Positions 1 to 9,439 of a stretch of DNA of 44,342 nucleotides are shown one piece after another. Below the pieces are notes generated by a model. That model was given only the letters and a program-made list of their open reading frames with translations. It made no database searches and was not told where the DNA came from. Position 1 is the stretch's first letter, and the number at the start of each line of letters is the position of its first letter. The DNA is taken from contig JAAYVZ010000134.1 of assembly GCA_012516935.1 (NCBI GenBank), positions 1-44,342 on the forward strand, read 5' to 3'. This DNA comes from Holophagae bacterium. Lineage in GTDB: Bacteria; Acidobacteriota; Thermoanaerobaculia; Thermoanaerobaculales; Thermoanaerobaculaceae. The position numbers and the translations under genes were made by a program.

Positions 1-104
1 AGGAACTCGACCTCGACCCGCTCGTTTCCGAGAATCAGGTCAGACTGCAACTAGGAGCCTAGATGTTTGGCGCATTCCCGAAGCCACACACGCTGGGATG
101 GTGG

Positions 105-353
105 CTAATACCCGTCGCCCACCGTGCACTGTGCGCCAGGGAACACGTTGTTTCCGCTATGGCATACGTTAGCGCTGGGGAAATCACCCCCGGAACAATT
201 CCCACCAGTCGGATAGGAGCCGCCACCACATGAGCCTTGCCCGGGGTTGCCGGCAAAGGACCCGAAACGACAGACGCCGTGCAACGAGTCCTGGCCAGTT
301 GCCGTGCTTACCTGGTAGTTTCTGATTTCCGGCTTCACGAACTTCCGCTTCAT
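105..353 (-). CDS. Cys/Gly-rich RiPP precursor peptide (82 aa)
   Basis: Small gene at the 3' end of the radical SAM operon. The ATG at 353 has a strong AGGGGGA site 8 bases upstream, which rules out the longer in-frame ORF. The N-terminal 27 residues are Cys-free and begin MKRKFVKPEIRNY, a charged leader with an aromatic-x-x-Pro pattern like those bound by PqqD-type recognition domains. The rest is a Gly/Ser/Asn-rich core with five Cys (28, 42, 53, 64, 76) spaced 14, 11, 11 and 12 apart. The units are imperfect repeats such as CGGGSYPTGGN and CSGGDFPSANV. Every Cys is followed four residues later by Ser, Asp or Asn (C-x3-S/D/N). In known radical SAM peptides (CX3D ranthipeptides of the freyrasin type) such Cys form thioether links to the residue at +4. 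That the same chemistry happens here is inference. The peptide ends GDGY. Confidence 0.82.
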   Translation of the reverse strand: MKRKFVKPEIRNYQVSTATGQDSLHGVCRFGSFAGNPGQGSCGGGSYPTGGNCSGGDFPSANVCHSGNNVFPGAQCTVGDGY

Positions 354-435
354 GGCACGATCCCCCTTTTCTGCGGCTACGCTACACCGACCGTTGCAGG
401 GTGTCAATACCCCTGCATCGGTCGAGGTGCTCCGC

Positions 436-702
436 TCACGCCGGCATGGCCATCGAGCGTGAGAGCAAGCCCTCGATGAACTGCGCGGCATCGGCGCGGG
501 CAGCGGCGGGGTCTTCGACCTCGAACTCCTCCAGGACCTCGGCGACGATCTCCTCGGCGGAGCGGGTACCGTCCAAAAGAGTGCAGATGAAGGCGGCAGT
601 TTCGTTCAATACCTGAACATCGCCGGTGGCGGGGTCGAAGATGAGGCCGCCGTCGTTGTCCTCTCGGAAGACCAGGTCGGGGTTCAGCTTGAGCTTGCTC
701 AT
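436..702 (-). CDS. PqqD-like RiPP recognition protein (88 aa)
   Basis: Stand-alone PqqD-family protein, the type that grips a precursor leader and presents it to a radical SAM enzyme. The fold's hallmarks are visible: a short N-terminal strand (LKLNPDLVFRE), then FDPATGDVQVLNETAAFICTL, then the helical EEIVAEVLEEFEV and a last helix to residue 80. The length (88) is normal for the family. I chose the ATG at 702 because GGAGG lies six bases upstream; an ATG 18 bases further out has no such site. It sits 40 bases after the second radical SAM gene and 82 bases before the precursor gene, in one operon. A second PqqD-like domain is fused to the first radical SAM protein, so the cluster has two leader-binding modules. 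Confidence 0.88.
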   Translation of the reverse strand: MSKLKLNPDLVFREDNDGGLIFDPATGDVQVLNETAAFICTLLDGTRSAEEIVAEVLEEFEVEDPAAARADAAQFIEGLLSRSMAMPA

Positions 703-742
703 GACGCCTCCGGGGCGCATCGTAGCATGATGGTTAGCGCTC

Positions 743-1828
743 TCACGCGACCACGTTGTGGTGCTCGACGATGTACTTTTCGGGGAACAACCCCAGTTCC
801 TCAGCCTCAGCGCAGGTGCTGAAGGCACCGTACAGCTTGCCGATGGCGTGGAAGGTGTTGGCCACGCACTTGCCGAGGCAGGCGTTGCGGAAGATGCAGC
901 GGCCGCAGATGCCCCCGAGGCCCGCCGGCAGCTTCTCGCGCAGCGTGACCAGGGTGGGGTGAGTCTCCCAGACCTGCTTGATGCTGACCTGGCGAAGGTC
1001 GCCGAAGTCGAGCTCCGGCAGGTGCTCGCCGATGCCGCACAGGCCGGCGTGGCCGTTGTGGAGAACTCCCAGAATGCCGAGAATCCCACACGTCCCCACA
1101 CCGTTCCGCACGATGTCGCGCAGCGGAAGGAGCGCGGGCGGGAGGTCGAAGTAGAGCTTGAACCCGTTCTCGGACTCAGGCATGCGGGAGCGCACCTCGA
1201 GCACCTCGGGGAGCGAGAGCAGCTCGCCGTGCACACGCATCTCGTCCGAGCGGCCCATGCTGGCGATGACGTTGACCTTGAGGCTAGAGGCCCCGAGGCC
1301 CTGAACAAACGCCGGCATACCGGGCAGCAGCTCGGCGTTGCGCCGGTACAAGCTGCAGATGGTCTGGAAACGCAGCCCCTCGGCGCGGCATGCCGCCATC
1401 CCCTTGAGGGTTTTCTCGAACGAGCCGGGGACGTTGCGCAGGTCGTCGTGGATCTCGGGCGTGGGGCCGTCGAGGGAGATCGAGAAGTTTGCGTTGGCGG
1501 CTTTCAACGCCTTGGCCTCGCGCTCGCCGATCAGGGTGCCGTTGGTTTCCATGCGGACGCCCAGCCCCATTGCTGGCAGGTCGGCCAGGATCTCGAGGAT
1601 GTCGGGGTGGAGGAACGGCTCGCCGCCGGTGAGCTTGACGCAGCGCAGGCCGAGTTCTTTGGCCTGCTCGAAGACCGGCTTGAGCGCGCGCCAGGGCAGG
1701 TGCAGAGTCGAGCGCTGGCTCTCGGTGACGGGGTCGATCCAGCAGTGCCGGCAGCGCAGGTTGCAGCTCCCGGTCACGTAGAAGTAGATGGTGTTAAGGG
1801 GTGGGACGCGGCGGGGCTCAGTTGCCAT
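743..1828 (-). CDS. Radical SAM/SPASM peptide maturase (361 aa)
   Basis: Radical SAM enzyme expected to modify the precursor. The SAM-cluster motif C22-x3-C26-x2-C29 sits in GSCNLRCRHCW, and a GGEP-type SAM-binding motif (LTGGEPFLHPDI) follows at about residue 67. The C-terminus has an exact SPASM signature: a Cys pair with an intervening Gly (CGILGILGVLHNGHAGLC region), then C-x2-C-x5-C-x3-C-x17-C (CGRC ... NACLGKC ... STC). It therefore probably carries two auxiliary 4Fe-4S clusters, as in sactipeptide, ranthipeptide and quinohemoprotein peptide maturases. From memory the opening (PPLNTIYFYVTGSCNLRCRHCW) resembles the ScmF type of the SynChlorMet cassette, which also has two PqqD-like domains and two radical SAM proteins; this needs a search. 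The start overlaps the end of the upstream gene by 11 bases, implying coupled translation. Confidence 0.9.
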   Translation of the reverse strand: MATEPRRVPPLNTIYFYVTGSCNLRCRHCWIDPVTESQRSTLHLPWRALKPVFEQAKELGLRCVKLTGGEPFLHPDILEILADLPAMGLGVRMETNGTLIGEREAKALKAANANFSISLDGPTPEIHDDLRNVPGSFEKTLKGMAACRAEGLRFQTICSLYRRNAELLPGMPAFVQGLGASSLKVNVIASMGRSDEMRVHGELLSLPEVLEVRSRMPESENGFKLYFDLPPALLPLRDIVRNGVGTCGILGILGVLHNGHAGLCGIGEHLPELDFGDLRQVSIKQVWETHPTLVTLREKLPAGLGGICGRCIFRNACLGKCVANTFHAIGKLYGAFSTCAEAEELGLFPEKYIVEHHNVVA

Positions 1829-3236
1829 CCTTGGTGGCCTCCAAAAAGCGGCGGTAGCAGTCGGTCAGGTTGGCGCGGTTGACGTCGCCGAACTGCTCGT
1901 AGGCGAGCCCTGGGCAGCTCCCGTTGCAGTAGTCGTGCCACTCGCACCCCTGGCACTCCGGCAGGTCGCGCATGGCGATCGTGTGGCGCGAGCGCATCTT
2001 GGTGAGCACCGGATCCGATCGCCAGAGCTCCGGGATGCTGTCCTTTTCGATGTGGCCGAGCACCACGGTGGCGAGGATGCTGCACGGGGTGATCGTGCCG
2101 TCGTGGTTGACGGCGAGCTTCGAGAAGATGCAGCCACAGGCGGTCAGGTGCCCGGCGCGGTAGCTCGAGATCGCCGTGCCGGTCGCTCGGGCCTGCTCCA
2201 TCTCTCGGTGCATCTTGACCTTGGCCAGCGGGCCAGCGGTGGCGGTGATGCGGCCATCGTAACGGGTGGCCAGCCGCTCGAGCGTGCGCATCGCCTGTAC
2301 CTGCTGCTGCGGTGAGAGCGTGATGTCGCCCTGGTTGGAGCAGCCGGCGCCCATCGGCATGGCGTCGTTGGTCGAGAACGACGGCAGGCCGACGTCTTCC
2401 AGCAGCAGCTTGGCGGCGGCCTCGAGATCGTCGACGTTGTACTTGTTGACGGTGAGGCGGACGGTGAGCGGGAAACCCGCGTCCTTGAGAAGGCGGACGG
2501 CCCGCAGCGCGCGCTCGAACGAGCCCGCGCCACGGCTGGCGTCGTGCACGGCGGCGCACGAGCCGTCGATCGACACCTGGATCGAGCTCAGCCGCCGCCG
2601 CCGCGCTGGTTCGCACAGCTTCGTGATCGTGTCCTCGCGGATCAGCGTGCCGTTCGACAGGATCGAGTAGCGCAGACCGTTGGCCACCACGCAGTCGAGG
2701 AGCTCCCAGAGGTCCTTGCGGACGAACACCTCGCCGCCGGACAGGCAGACCGAGCGGGTGGGGAGCTTGCCGAGGGTCTCGAAAAAGCGCGTCCACTGCT
2801 CGGTCGAGAGGTCGTTGCGGCCGACCATCTCGTTGGCGAAGAAGCAGTACGAGCACGAGAGGTTGCACTTGCCGGTGAGGGCGACGTCCCACTCCCGGGG
2901 CGCGATCCCCGTCTCGCACCCCGGCCACACCGGCCGTATGCGTGTGCCGCGGGAGGGCTGCGCCAGCCCCTCCGACGCCAGCGATCCGGCCAGCTCGACG
3001 ACGTCGGCGAGCGCCTGCTCGGCGGTGCAGCCCTCGAACTCGGAGGCCAGCTCGCGGGCGACCTGCGACAGGCTCTGCTCGCCGTCGAGCAGCTGCCAGA
3101 TGAACGAGGCGGTCTCGTTGAGGTAGCGGGTCACACCGGAGTCGGGAGCGTACAGCTCGAAGCCGCTCTCGCCGATGGTGAAGGTACGAACACTCGGTTC
3201 GCGCATCCAACATGCGCCCGGTTCGATTGCGTTCAC
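1818..3236 (-). CDS. PqqD domain-radical SAM/SPASM fusion maturase (472 aa)
   Basis: First gene of the RiPP operon. Residues about 15-95 form a PqqD-like leader-binding domain (FELYAPDSGVTRYLNETASFIWQLLDG). They are followed by a radical SAM core with C124-x3-C128-x2-C131 in TGKCNLSCSYCF and a LSGGEVF motif. The C-terminal SPASM region has CGC, then PCS, then C-x2-C-x5-C-x3-C-x18-C (CQGC ... YCNGSC ... DC), close to the consensus. The probable function is installing cross-links in the precursor, alone or in sequence with the neighbouring maturase. I start at the GTG at 3236 because GGGAG lies six bases upstream; the first ATG of the open frame (3302) has no such site. A 13-codon ORF (3274-3233) ends on this GTG. 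Without experiments I cannot say which maturase does which step. Confidence 0.88.
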   Translation of the reverse strand: MNAIEPGACWMREPSVRTFTIGESGFELYAPDSGVTRYLNETASFIWQLLDGEQSLSQVARELASEFEGCTAEQALADVVELAGSLASEGLAQPSRGTRIRPVWPGCETGIAPREWDVALTGKCNLSCSYCFFANEMVGRNDLSTEQWTRFFETLGKLPTRSVCLSGGEVFVRKDLWELLDCVVANGLRYSILSNGTLIREDTITKLCEPARRRRLSSIQVSIDGSCAAVHDASRGAGSFERALRAVRLLKDAGFPLTVRLTVNKYNVDDLEAAAKLLLEDVGLPSFSTNDAMPMGAGCSNQGDITLSPQQQVQAMRTLERLATRYDGRITATAGPLAKVKMHREMEQARATGTAISSYRAGHLTACGCIFSKLAVNHDGTITPCSILATVVLGHIEKDSIPELWRSDPVLTKMRSRHTIAMRDLPECQGCEWHDYCNGSCPGLAYEQFGDVNRANLTDCYRRFLEATKDGN

Positions 3237-3274
3237 GGGATCTCCCACGCTCCTTCCGCGAAGCCTGTATTCAT
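3233..3274 (-). CDS. Possible 13-residue upstream ORF in RiPP operon leader
   Basis: Reads MNTGFAEGAWEIP and stops at a TGA that overlaps the GTG start of the radical SAM fusion gene (GTGA). It has a fair ribosome site (AAGGTGG about eight bases before its ATG). It could couple translation of the maturase, or be chance. No homology is claimed. Confidence 0.3.
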   Translation of the reverse strand: MNTGFAEGAWEIP

Positions 3275-3321
3275 TGTGCCACCACCTTGCTCTCGCGAGC
3301 AACCGCTCGGGGGGTGCGGAA

Positions 3322-3349
3322 ATTGTAGCACCATCCGAGCGCCATGCAA
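3322..3349 (-). promoter_or_regulatory. Promoter of the RiPP operon
   Basis: On the minus strand: TTGCAT (3349-3344), 16 bases, then TACAAT (3327-3322) preceded by TGC, an extended -10. Transcription would start near 3315, leaving an untranslated leader of about 80 bases before the GTG at 3236. Confidence 0.6.
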
Positions 3350-3355
3350 CCGAAG

Positions 3356-3383
3356 GTCAAAGGTCGAGAGTCGAGAGTCGAAA
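3356..3383. repeat. Short tandem heptamer repeat
   Basis: Four head-to-tail units of a GTC(A/G)A(A/G)(A/G) heptamer: GTCAAAG, GTCGAGA, GTCGAGA, GTCGAAA. It lies in the intergenic region between the RiPP operon and the divergent ABC gene, just upstream of the operon's -35. The remaining DNA to 3587 is low-complexity (CCACG-rich, then G-rich) and I see no gene in it. The repeat could bind a regulator or be slipped-strand noise. Confidence 0.5.
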
Positions 3384-3587
3384 GCCCACTGCACGGCTGC
3401 GTCCACGCCCACGACGCCGTCGACGACCACGGCCACGTCCACGACCGCCCACACGCGGCCTACGTCCAACCCCAGGTCGAGGGCGGGTGGTGAGGCAGGG
3501 AAGGGAGGTGGTGCGAGGCGGTGACGGGTAGCGGGTGGGCGGAGAGCTGACCGCCGATCACCGAGAGTCGGGTGGGTGGGGGTGGGG

Positions 3588-3593
3588 TAGAAT
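3588..3593 (+). promoter_or_regulatory. -10 box (TAGAAT) of ABC exporter gene, leaderless
   Basis: TAGAAT ends nine bases before a GTG and twelve before the ATG of the ABC gene, with no Shine-Dalgarno site between. No good -35 is visible at the expected distance. Confidence 0.5.
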
Positions 3594-3605
3594 CCCGACC
3601 CGGTG

Positions 3606-5438
<1,833 letters not shown>

Positions 5439-5486
5439 GCTCCGCTCAACGGTCGCCGGTGAGCGGGTTGCCGTGCTGTCCCGAAA

Positions 5487-5507
5487 GATCGAAGTGCGGC
5501 TTCGATC
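5487..5507 (+). terminator. Hairpin after ABC exporter gene
   Basis: Perfect 8-bp stem (GATCGAAG / CTTCGATC) with a 5-base loop, 48 bases after the stop codon. There is no T run, so it is only a possible terminator or RNA-stabilising hairpin. Confidence 0.35.
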
Positions 5508-5667
5508 GCGAGCTGGGCAACCGCCCGCACCGCGAAAAGCATCGGAGCGGAGCGGTTGCGCCCCTGTTGTTGTAGCCGGTTGCGTCCGTTGTGTCGTGTC
5601 AAAAGCGGGCTCGTGGGCCCGGTCGGTTCAGTCCCCGGCCACCCGTGCTCAACCCCAGCCGCACCTA

Positions 5668-5676
5668 TGCTATCGT
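5668..5676 (+). promoter_or_regulatory. Extended -10 (TGC-TATCGT) of DUF1820 gene
   Basis: An extended -10 element 19 bases before the chosen ATG and 7 bases before an in-frame GTG (5684). A start near 5683 gives a very short leader that still contains GGGGAG. Confidence 0.45.
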
Positions 5677-5695
5677 CCGGCAGGTGGGGAGTGGT

Positions 5696-6052
5696 ATGGC
5701 GCGGACGAGGCAGACGACGAGCGTATACAAGGTCATCTTCAGCAACCAAGGGCAGGTCTACGAGGTCTTCGCCCGCCAGGTGAGTCAGGGCGGGCTGTTC
5801 GGCTTCGTGGAGGTCGAGCAGATCGTCTTTGGCGAGCGTTCGCAGCTCATCGCCGACCCCTCTGAGGAGAGGCTCAAGACCGAGTTTGCGGGTGTCAAGC
5901 GAGTCTTCATCCCGCTGCACTCGATTGTCCGCATCGACGAGGTGGAAAAAGAGGGTGCCGGCCGCATCTCCGGGTCCGATGGCTCGCCGTCGACCCCCCG
6001 CGTGCTGCCGATTCCAATGCCGGTGCCCGGCCTCAAGAACGAGCCGCGCTGA
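5696..6052 (+). CDS. DUF1820 family protein (118 aa)
   Basis: Small soluble protein of unknown function. The core (YKVIFSNQGQVYEVFARQVSQGGLFGFVEVEQIVFGE ... FAGVKRVFIPLHSIVRIDEVEKEG) matches the DUF1820 pattern of a short beta-rich domain found in proteobacteria and related groups. The ATG at 5696 is preceded by GGGGAG at good spacing and gives the usual family N-terminus. An in-frame GTG at 5684 is an alternative leaderless start. The C-terminal tail (from about residue 90) is Pro/Ser-rich and likely disordered. It is a single gene between the ABC exporter and a convergent peptidase gene. Confidence 0.8.
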   Translation: MARTRQTTSVYKVIFSNQGQVYEVFARQVSQGGLFGFVEVEQIVFGERSQLIADPSEERLKTEFAGVKRVFIPLHSIVRIDEVEKEGAGRISGSDGSPSTPRVLPIPMPVPGLKNEPR

Positions 6053-6264
6053 GGCGCTTGCCGTCGACCGGGTCCCGAGCCCAGGACGGCGCCCAGCGAG
6101 GACGCATTCGTTGCGGAGCCCCGGCAATCGCTGGAGTACCCCGGGGCGCCGATCGCGAGCTGGAGCTGGACGGATCGGAGTGATCGCCAGAGCCGACCTT
6201 GCCCACCGGGCTACGAGCTCGCGGGTGGTACCGGGGCCGGGCTGTCCGGTTCCGAGCTGTTCGC

Positions 6265-7140
6265 CTATCGCCCGGAGGTGCGGAAGGTGTCGCACTGGCG
6301 GACGTCGCCGCTTTCGAAACCACGCCGGAACCACTCGACGCGCTGGGCCGACGAGCCGTGCGTGAACGTGTCGGGGTTGACGCGCTGGCCGGCCTGACGC
6401 TGGAGGCGGTCATCGCCGATCGCAGCGGCGGCGCCCAGCGCCTGGGCGAGGTCACCGCGTTCGAGAAGGTCGCGGCGAGCCGTCGAGTGCGCCCAGATCC
6501 CGGCAAAGCAGTCGGCTTGCAGCTCCAGCCGCACCGACAGGTCGTTGGCAAGGCTCGGCCGCTGCTGCTGAAGCCGGCGAACCTCGGCGTCGATCCCGAG
6601 GAGGTGTTGCACGTGGTGGCCGATCTCATGTGCGATCACGTATGCCTGCGCCATGTCACCGGAAGCACCGAAACGGTGTCGGAGCTCGTCATAGAACGCC
6701 AGGTCGATGTAGACCTTGCTATCTCCGGGACAGTAGAACGGACCGCTGGCGGACTGGGCGTACCCGCACGCCGAGCCGACGGCATCCGTGAACAGCACCA
6801 GCTTGGTGTTCTGGTACTGCCGCCCGGACGAGGCGAAGTGCTGTGCCCAGACGCGCTGCGCGTCGTTGAGCACGAAGGTCACGAAGTCCACCTTCTCCTC
6901 CTCGGCGGCGGAGCTTCGGTACGGCTGGGTCTGCATGCCGCCCGTTCCCGAGACGTCGGCCACCGGTCCCAGGTCGAGTAGCGTGAAGAGGTTCCTCTTG
7001 AAGAGCAGGCTCAGCACCAGCAGGACCAGGATGCCCCCGCAGCCCAGGCGTACACGCCCTCCGCCCAGCCGGACCCAGGCTGCTCCCTGCCCACGCAGGT
7101 CCTCGATGTCCTGGCGCGATTCCCCTCGTCTCCAGCGCAT
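6265..7140 (-). CDS. Neutral zinc metallopeptidase, YpfJ family (291 aa)
   Basis: Membrane-anchored protein with one N-terminal transmembrane segment (GCGGILVLLVLSLLF, residues about 33-47) and a zinc-peptidase-like domain. The motif HEIGHH (AYVIAHEIGHHVQHLLGI) is in the middle. The later ELQADCFAGIWAHS is the family's second conserved block, whose Glu or Asp is expected to complete the metal site. The end (NPDTFTHGSSAQRVEWFRRGFESGD) is also typical. Overall length and order match YpfJ/neutral zinc metallopeptidases, whose substrate is unknown. The ATG at 7140 has GGGGG six bases upstream, and a TACGAT box (7178-7173) could be its -10. It is a single gene; the ~210 bases between it and DUF1820 (convergent) hold nothing I recognise. 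Confidence 0.88.
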   Translation of the reverse strand: MRWRRGESRQDIEDLRGQGAAWVRLGGGRVRLGCGGILVLLVLSLLFKRNLFTLLDLGPVADVSGTGGMQTQPYRSSAAEEEKVDFVTFVLNDAQRVWAQHFASSGRQYQNTKLVLFTDAVGSACGYAQSASGPFYCPGDSKVYIDLAFYDELRHRFGASGDMAQAYVIAHEIGHHVQHLLGIDAEVRRLQQQRPSLANDLSVRLELQADCFAGIWAHSTARRDLLERGDLAQALGAAAAIGDDRLQRQAGQRVNPDTFTHGSSAQRVEWFRRGFESGDVRQCDTFRTSGR

Positions 7141-7213
7141 GTCGAGCCCCCGCCGATCGTGTCGGCATCGCTATCGTAACGCCGAGCCAATGCTTTCGTA
7201 TGCCCAGAAAGGG

Positions 7214-7672
7214 TCAGTTGGGAAGCAGCGCCTCGAGACGGCGCAGGACGCTGTGATCGACCAAGGCGCTGGCCGCGTCCAAAATCTGCGCGGCGACCGC
7301 CTGCGCTGAGCTGTCGAGGTGCCAGTGCTCGTCGAGCAGCTCGGGGTTGCTGGTTCTTTGAAGCCGATCCACCGCCAGGGCGGCCAGCACGAGATCATCG
7401 CACAGTCCGGGAACGCCGAGAACCGCCTCGGGCACGTAGTCGTGAGGCGCCACGATGTACTTGAGGGTGCTCACGAGCCCACCGCGCTCGGCGGTCGGCA
7501 GTCGAGTGTCGAGCGCCACGGCGACGAGAAACCGGTAGAGCTCCGGCAGGTGGTGGTAGAGCGCCGCGCACGGTACGCCGTGGGCCGCTTCGCTCTCGAG
7601 CCATGCCCGAACGCGTGCCTGCAGCGCCTGATAGAACGAGTCGGAAGCTCCAGACAGAGGTTGACCCGGCAT
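7214..7672 (-). CDS. DUF1232/YkvA-like protein (152 aa)
   Basis: The central stretch STLKYIVAPHDYVPEAVLGVPGLCDDLVLAALAVDRL follows the DUF1232 pattern (YLLSPIDLIPD...GLLDDLVV), with Pro and Asp residues in the right places. Here it is less hydrophobic than usual and the flanking helices look soluble, so membrane insertion is doubtful. The function of the family is unknown. The start at 7672 has GGGAG directly upstream and GGAGAAGG further out. It lies upstream of the metallopeptidase gene on the same strand, 73 bases away, and may be co-transcribed with it. Confidence 0.6.
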   Translation of the reverse strand: MPGQPLSGASDSFYQALQARVRAWLESEAAHGVPCAALYHHLPELYRFLVAVALDTRLPTAERGGLVSTLKYIVAPHDYVPEAVLGVPGLCDDLVLAALAVDRLQRTSNPELLDEHWHLDSSAQAVAAQILDAASALVDHSVLRRLEALLPN

Positions 7673-7843
7673 CTCCCTACCTTCTCCGAGGTAGTTGTAC
7701 GCCCCGGTGACCGAAGGGTTGCATCCTCACCCGTCTGACGGCAGGCTTTGGCTTCCGGTTGCGCCGAGAGGGGTATACGGGTTGGCGACCGCCGCGGTCA
7801 GGTCACCCGTCCATCGAAGGTGGGCTTGACTGCCCAGCTTGTG

Positions 7844-7849
7844 TATACT
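7844..7849 (+). promoter_or_regulatory. Putative -10 (TATACT) of diguanylate cyclase gene
   Basis: TATACT lies about 57 bases before the GTG start. A TTGACT is present at 7826-7831, but the 12-base spacing is too short for a standard -35, so the pairing is uncertain. Confidence 0.35.
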
Positions 7850-7905
7850 CGTGGCGAGGGAAGTGGGGATTGTCTGGACAGCAGCTCATCGCGTGGGGGT
7901 AGGGC

Positions 7906-9141
7906 GTGATTGCCCTGCAGGCGCCGGTCGGTGAGGCCGTTCGCTCGCTGAGGAGCGACCTCTTGGCAGGCCCCGAGCCGTGCCTGCGCGAGGCTGCGTG
8001 GCGCAATGAGGCGGTCGTCGCCCAGGTCCGTCTCGTGGTCCTGGCACTGCTGTGCCTGATGCCGATCGTGCAGCTCGTGACCGAGCCGGGCGAGCTCGAA
8101 ACGGCGTTCGGGCTGGTGAGCGTGCTACTGGCCCTGGCTTTCGGTGTGGTCATCCACGTGTTCGTCCAGCACGGAAAGGGACGTTCGCAGCTCCCGTTCA
8201 TCTCGTCACTGCTCGATGTGACCTTGGTGAGCCTCGGGTTGGGGTTTTTCTTGGCCGTCGACCAACCGCTCGTGGCGACCAACAGCTTCATTGTCTTCCC
8301 GTTCTACTTCCTCGCCATCGCGACCTCGTCGCTGCGGTATGACCCGCGCATCTGCCTTCTGACTGGAGGGGTCGCCTCCGCGGAGTACGCGGTGATCATC
8401 AAGCTGGCACTGATGATCGGTGTGGCCGACCCGGTGCGCATGGGCGAGCAGGTGATGACCCACGGGAGGTTCGACCTGCTCGGCCAGCTCGTGAGGATCT
8501 TCCTCATGCTCGCGGCGGCGGTGATTGCGGCCGTGAGCGTGGTGCGGGCGCGGGATCTGCTCTCCCGGTCGGCGCGGGATCCGCTCACCGCCTTGCTCAA
8601 CCGAGCAGCGTTCGCGGAGATGGCGCGGGTTGAGTTGGCACGTTCCCGCCGTCACGGTGGGACCCTCGCCCTGGTTCTGCTGGATCTCGACTTTTTCAAA
8701 CGTGTCAATGACATACACGGTCATCAGGTCGGTGACAAGGTGCTTGCCTGGTTCGCGAAGCTGTTGCACGACAGCTTTAGGGAGTCCGACGCCGTGGCGC
8801 GGCTGGGCGGTGACGAGTTCGCCGTGCTGCTTTCCGGTCCGTCGCTCGGGAGATCGGCGGCCCGCCTCGAGGAGTTGCGTTCGTGGGTGGAGAACAGGGT
8901 GATCCCGGAGACTCCTTTCGTCAGTATCACGGTTTCAGCCGGAATCGCTTCGCACCCGGATGACGGCGAGTCGATCGAGGCGCTGCTCGAGGTCGCCGAC
9001 GATCGGCTGTACGAGGCCAAGGACTCGGGCCGCAACCGTATCGTCCTGGCGTCGGGACCGCGCACCGCGGTCATCCTCGTCGACGAGCCAAGCGCCGACC
9101 CCGCAGCGAGTCCTCCGGTTCTCGCCATCCCGGAGACATAG
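7906..9141 (+). CDS. Membrane diguanylate cyclase (GGDEF), 411 aa
   Basis: Makes cyclic di-GMP. Five to six hydrophobic segments occupy residues about 40-215 (for example VRLVVLALLCLMPIVQLV and IFLMLAAAVIAAVSVV), so it is an inner-membrane sensor with no recognisable periplasmic ligand domain. The GGDEF domain begins at RDPLTALLNRAAF. It has the substrate and metal site LLDLDFFKRVND, the intact LGGDEF motif and an inhibitory I-site RESD exactly five residues before GGDEF, so product inhibition is expected. The start is a GTG with GGGGGTAGGG upstream. It pairs functionally with the tandem PilZ protein elsewhere in the window. The ~25-residue C-terminal tail after the GGDEF domain is unremarkable. 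Confidence 0.92.
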   Translation: MIALQAPVGEAVRSLRSDLLAGPEPCLREAAWRNEAVVAQVRLVVLALLCLMPIVQLVTEPGELETAFGLVSVLLALAFGVVIHVFVQHGKGRSQLPFISSLLDVTLVSLGLGFFLAVDQPLVATNSFIVFPFYFLAIATSSLRYDPRICLLTGGVASAEYAVIIKLALMIGVADPVRMGEQVMTHGRFDLLGQLVRIFLMLAAAVIAAVSVVRARDLLSRSARDPLTALLNRAAFAEMARVELARSRRHGGTLALVLLDLDFFKRVNDIHGHQVGDKVLAWFAKLLHDSFRESDAVARLGGDEFAVLLSGPSLGRSAARLEELRSWVENRVIPETPFVSITVSAGIASHPDDGESIEALLEVADDRLYEAKDSGRNRIVLASGPRTAVILVDEPSADPAASPPVLAIPET

Positions 9142-9312
9142 TGAAGCTGGACGATGCGCACCACGAGGGTGACTGCAGCCGCGGGCGCCGGAGCGTGGGT
9201 GCAGGTCGTTCATCGTCGATGACCGGAACCGGAGCACCACTGGGTCCGCGTACGGGACGGAGGAAGGTTTCGGACTCGCTATCGGGCTGAGGGTGGAAAG
9301 CGGTCCGGTGGC

Positions 9313-9342
9313 TTGACAGCCGCGGCGGACGTCGATTACGGT
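9313..9342 (+). promoter_or_regulatory. Promoter of the His-attenuated aro-his-trp operon
   Basis: Perfect TTGACA (9313-9318), 18 bases, then TACGGT (9337-9342). Transcription would start at about 9349-9351, so the leader-peptide ATG at 9351 would be at or within a base or two of the 5' end. Confidence 0.65.
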
Positions 9343-9350
9343 CGTGCGCG

Positions 9351-9404
9351 ATGCAAGCGATGGGCACCACCCGCCATCATCACCACGGACCACCCAGGCG
9401 GTAG
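9351..9404 (+). CDS. hisL: Histidine leader peptide (17 aa, four His in a row)
   Basis: Reads MQAMGTTRHHHHGPPRR and then TAG. The four consecutive His codons (CAT CAT CAC CAC, 9375-9386) are the classic sign of a ribosome-stalling leader that senses charged tRNA-His. The ORF starts eight bases after a -10 box, so it is probably translated leaderless. It lies 100 bases before the start of an operon that contains hisD, with an intrinsic terminator between. A pause hairpin can form between 9368-9375 (CACCCGCC) and 9404-9412 (GGCGGGGTG, one bulge), enclosing the His codons. The ORF is too short for ordinary gene finders. Confidence 0.8.
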   Translation: MQAMGTTRHHHHGPPRR

Positions 9405-9439
9405 GCGGGGTGTTGCCTCGTTCGAGCCGTTGGGCATCG

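Noticed and set aside
3-62. Possible tail of a plus-strand gene (ELDLDPLVSENQVRLQLGA then stop) at the left edge
   Set aside because: Only 19 codons are visible and the other frames are also open; too little to call a gene.
758-1882. 374-codon plus-strand ORF
   Set aside because: Antisense shadow of the SPASM radical SAM gene; GC-rich DNA gives long open antisense frames, and the product matches no family.
3356-3383. Heptamer tandem repeat as a CRISPR array
   Set aside because: Units are 7 bases with no spacers; no cas gene is in the window.
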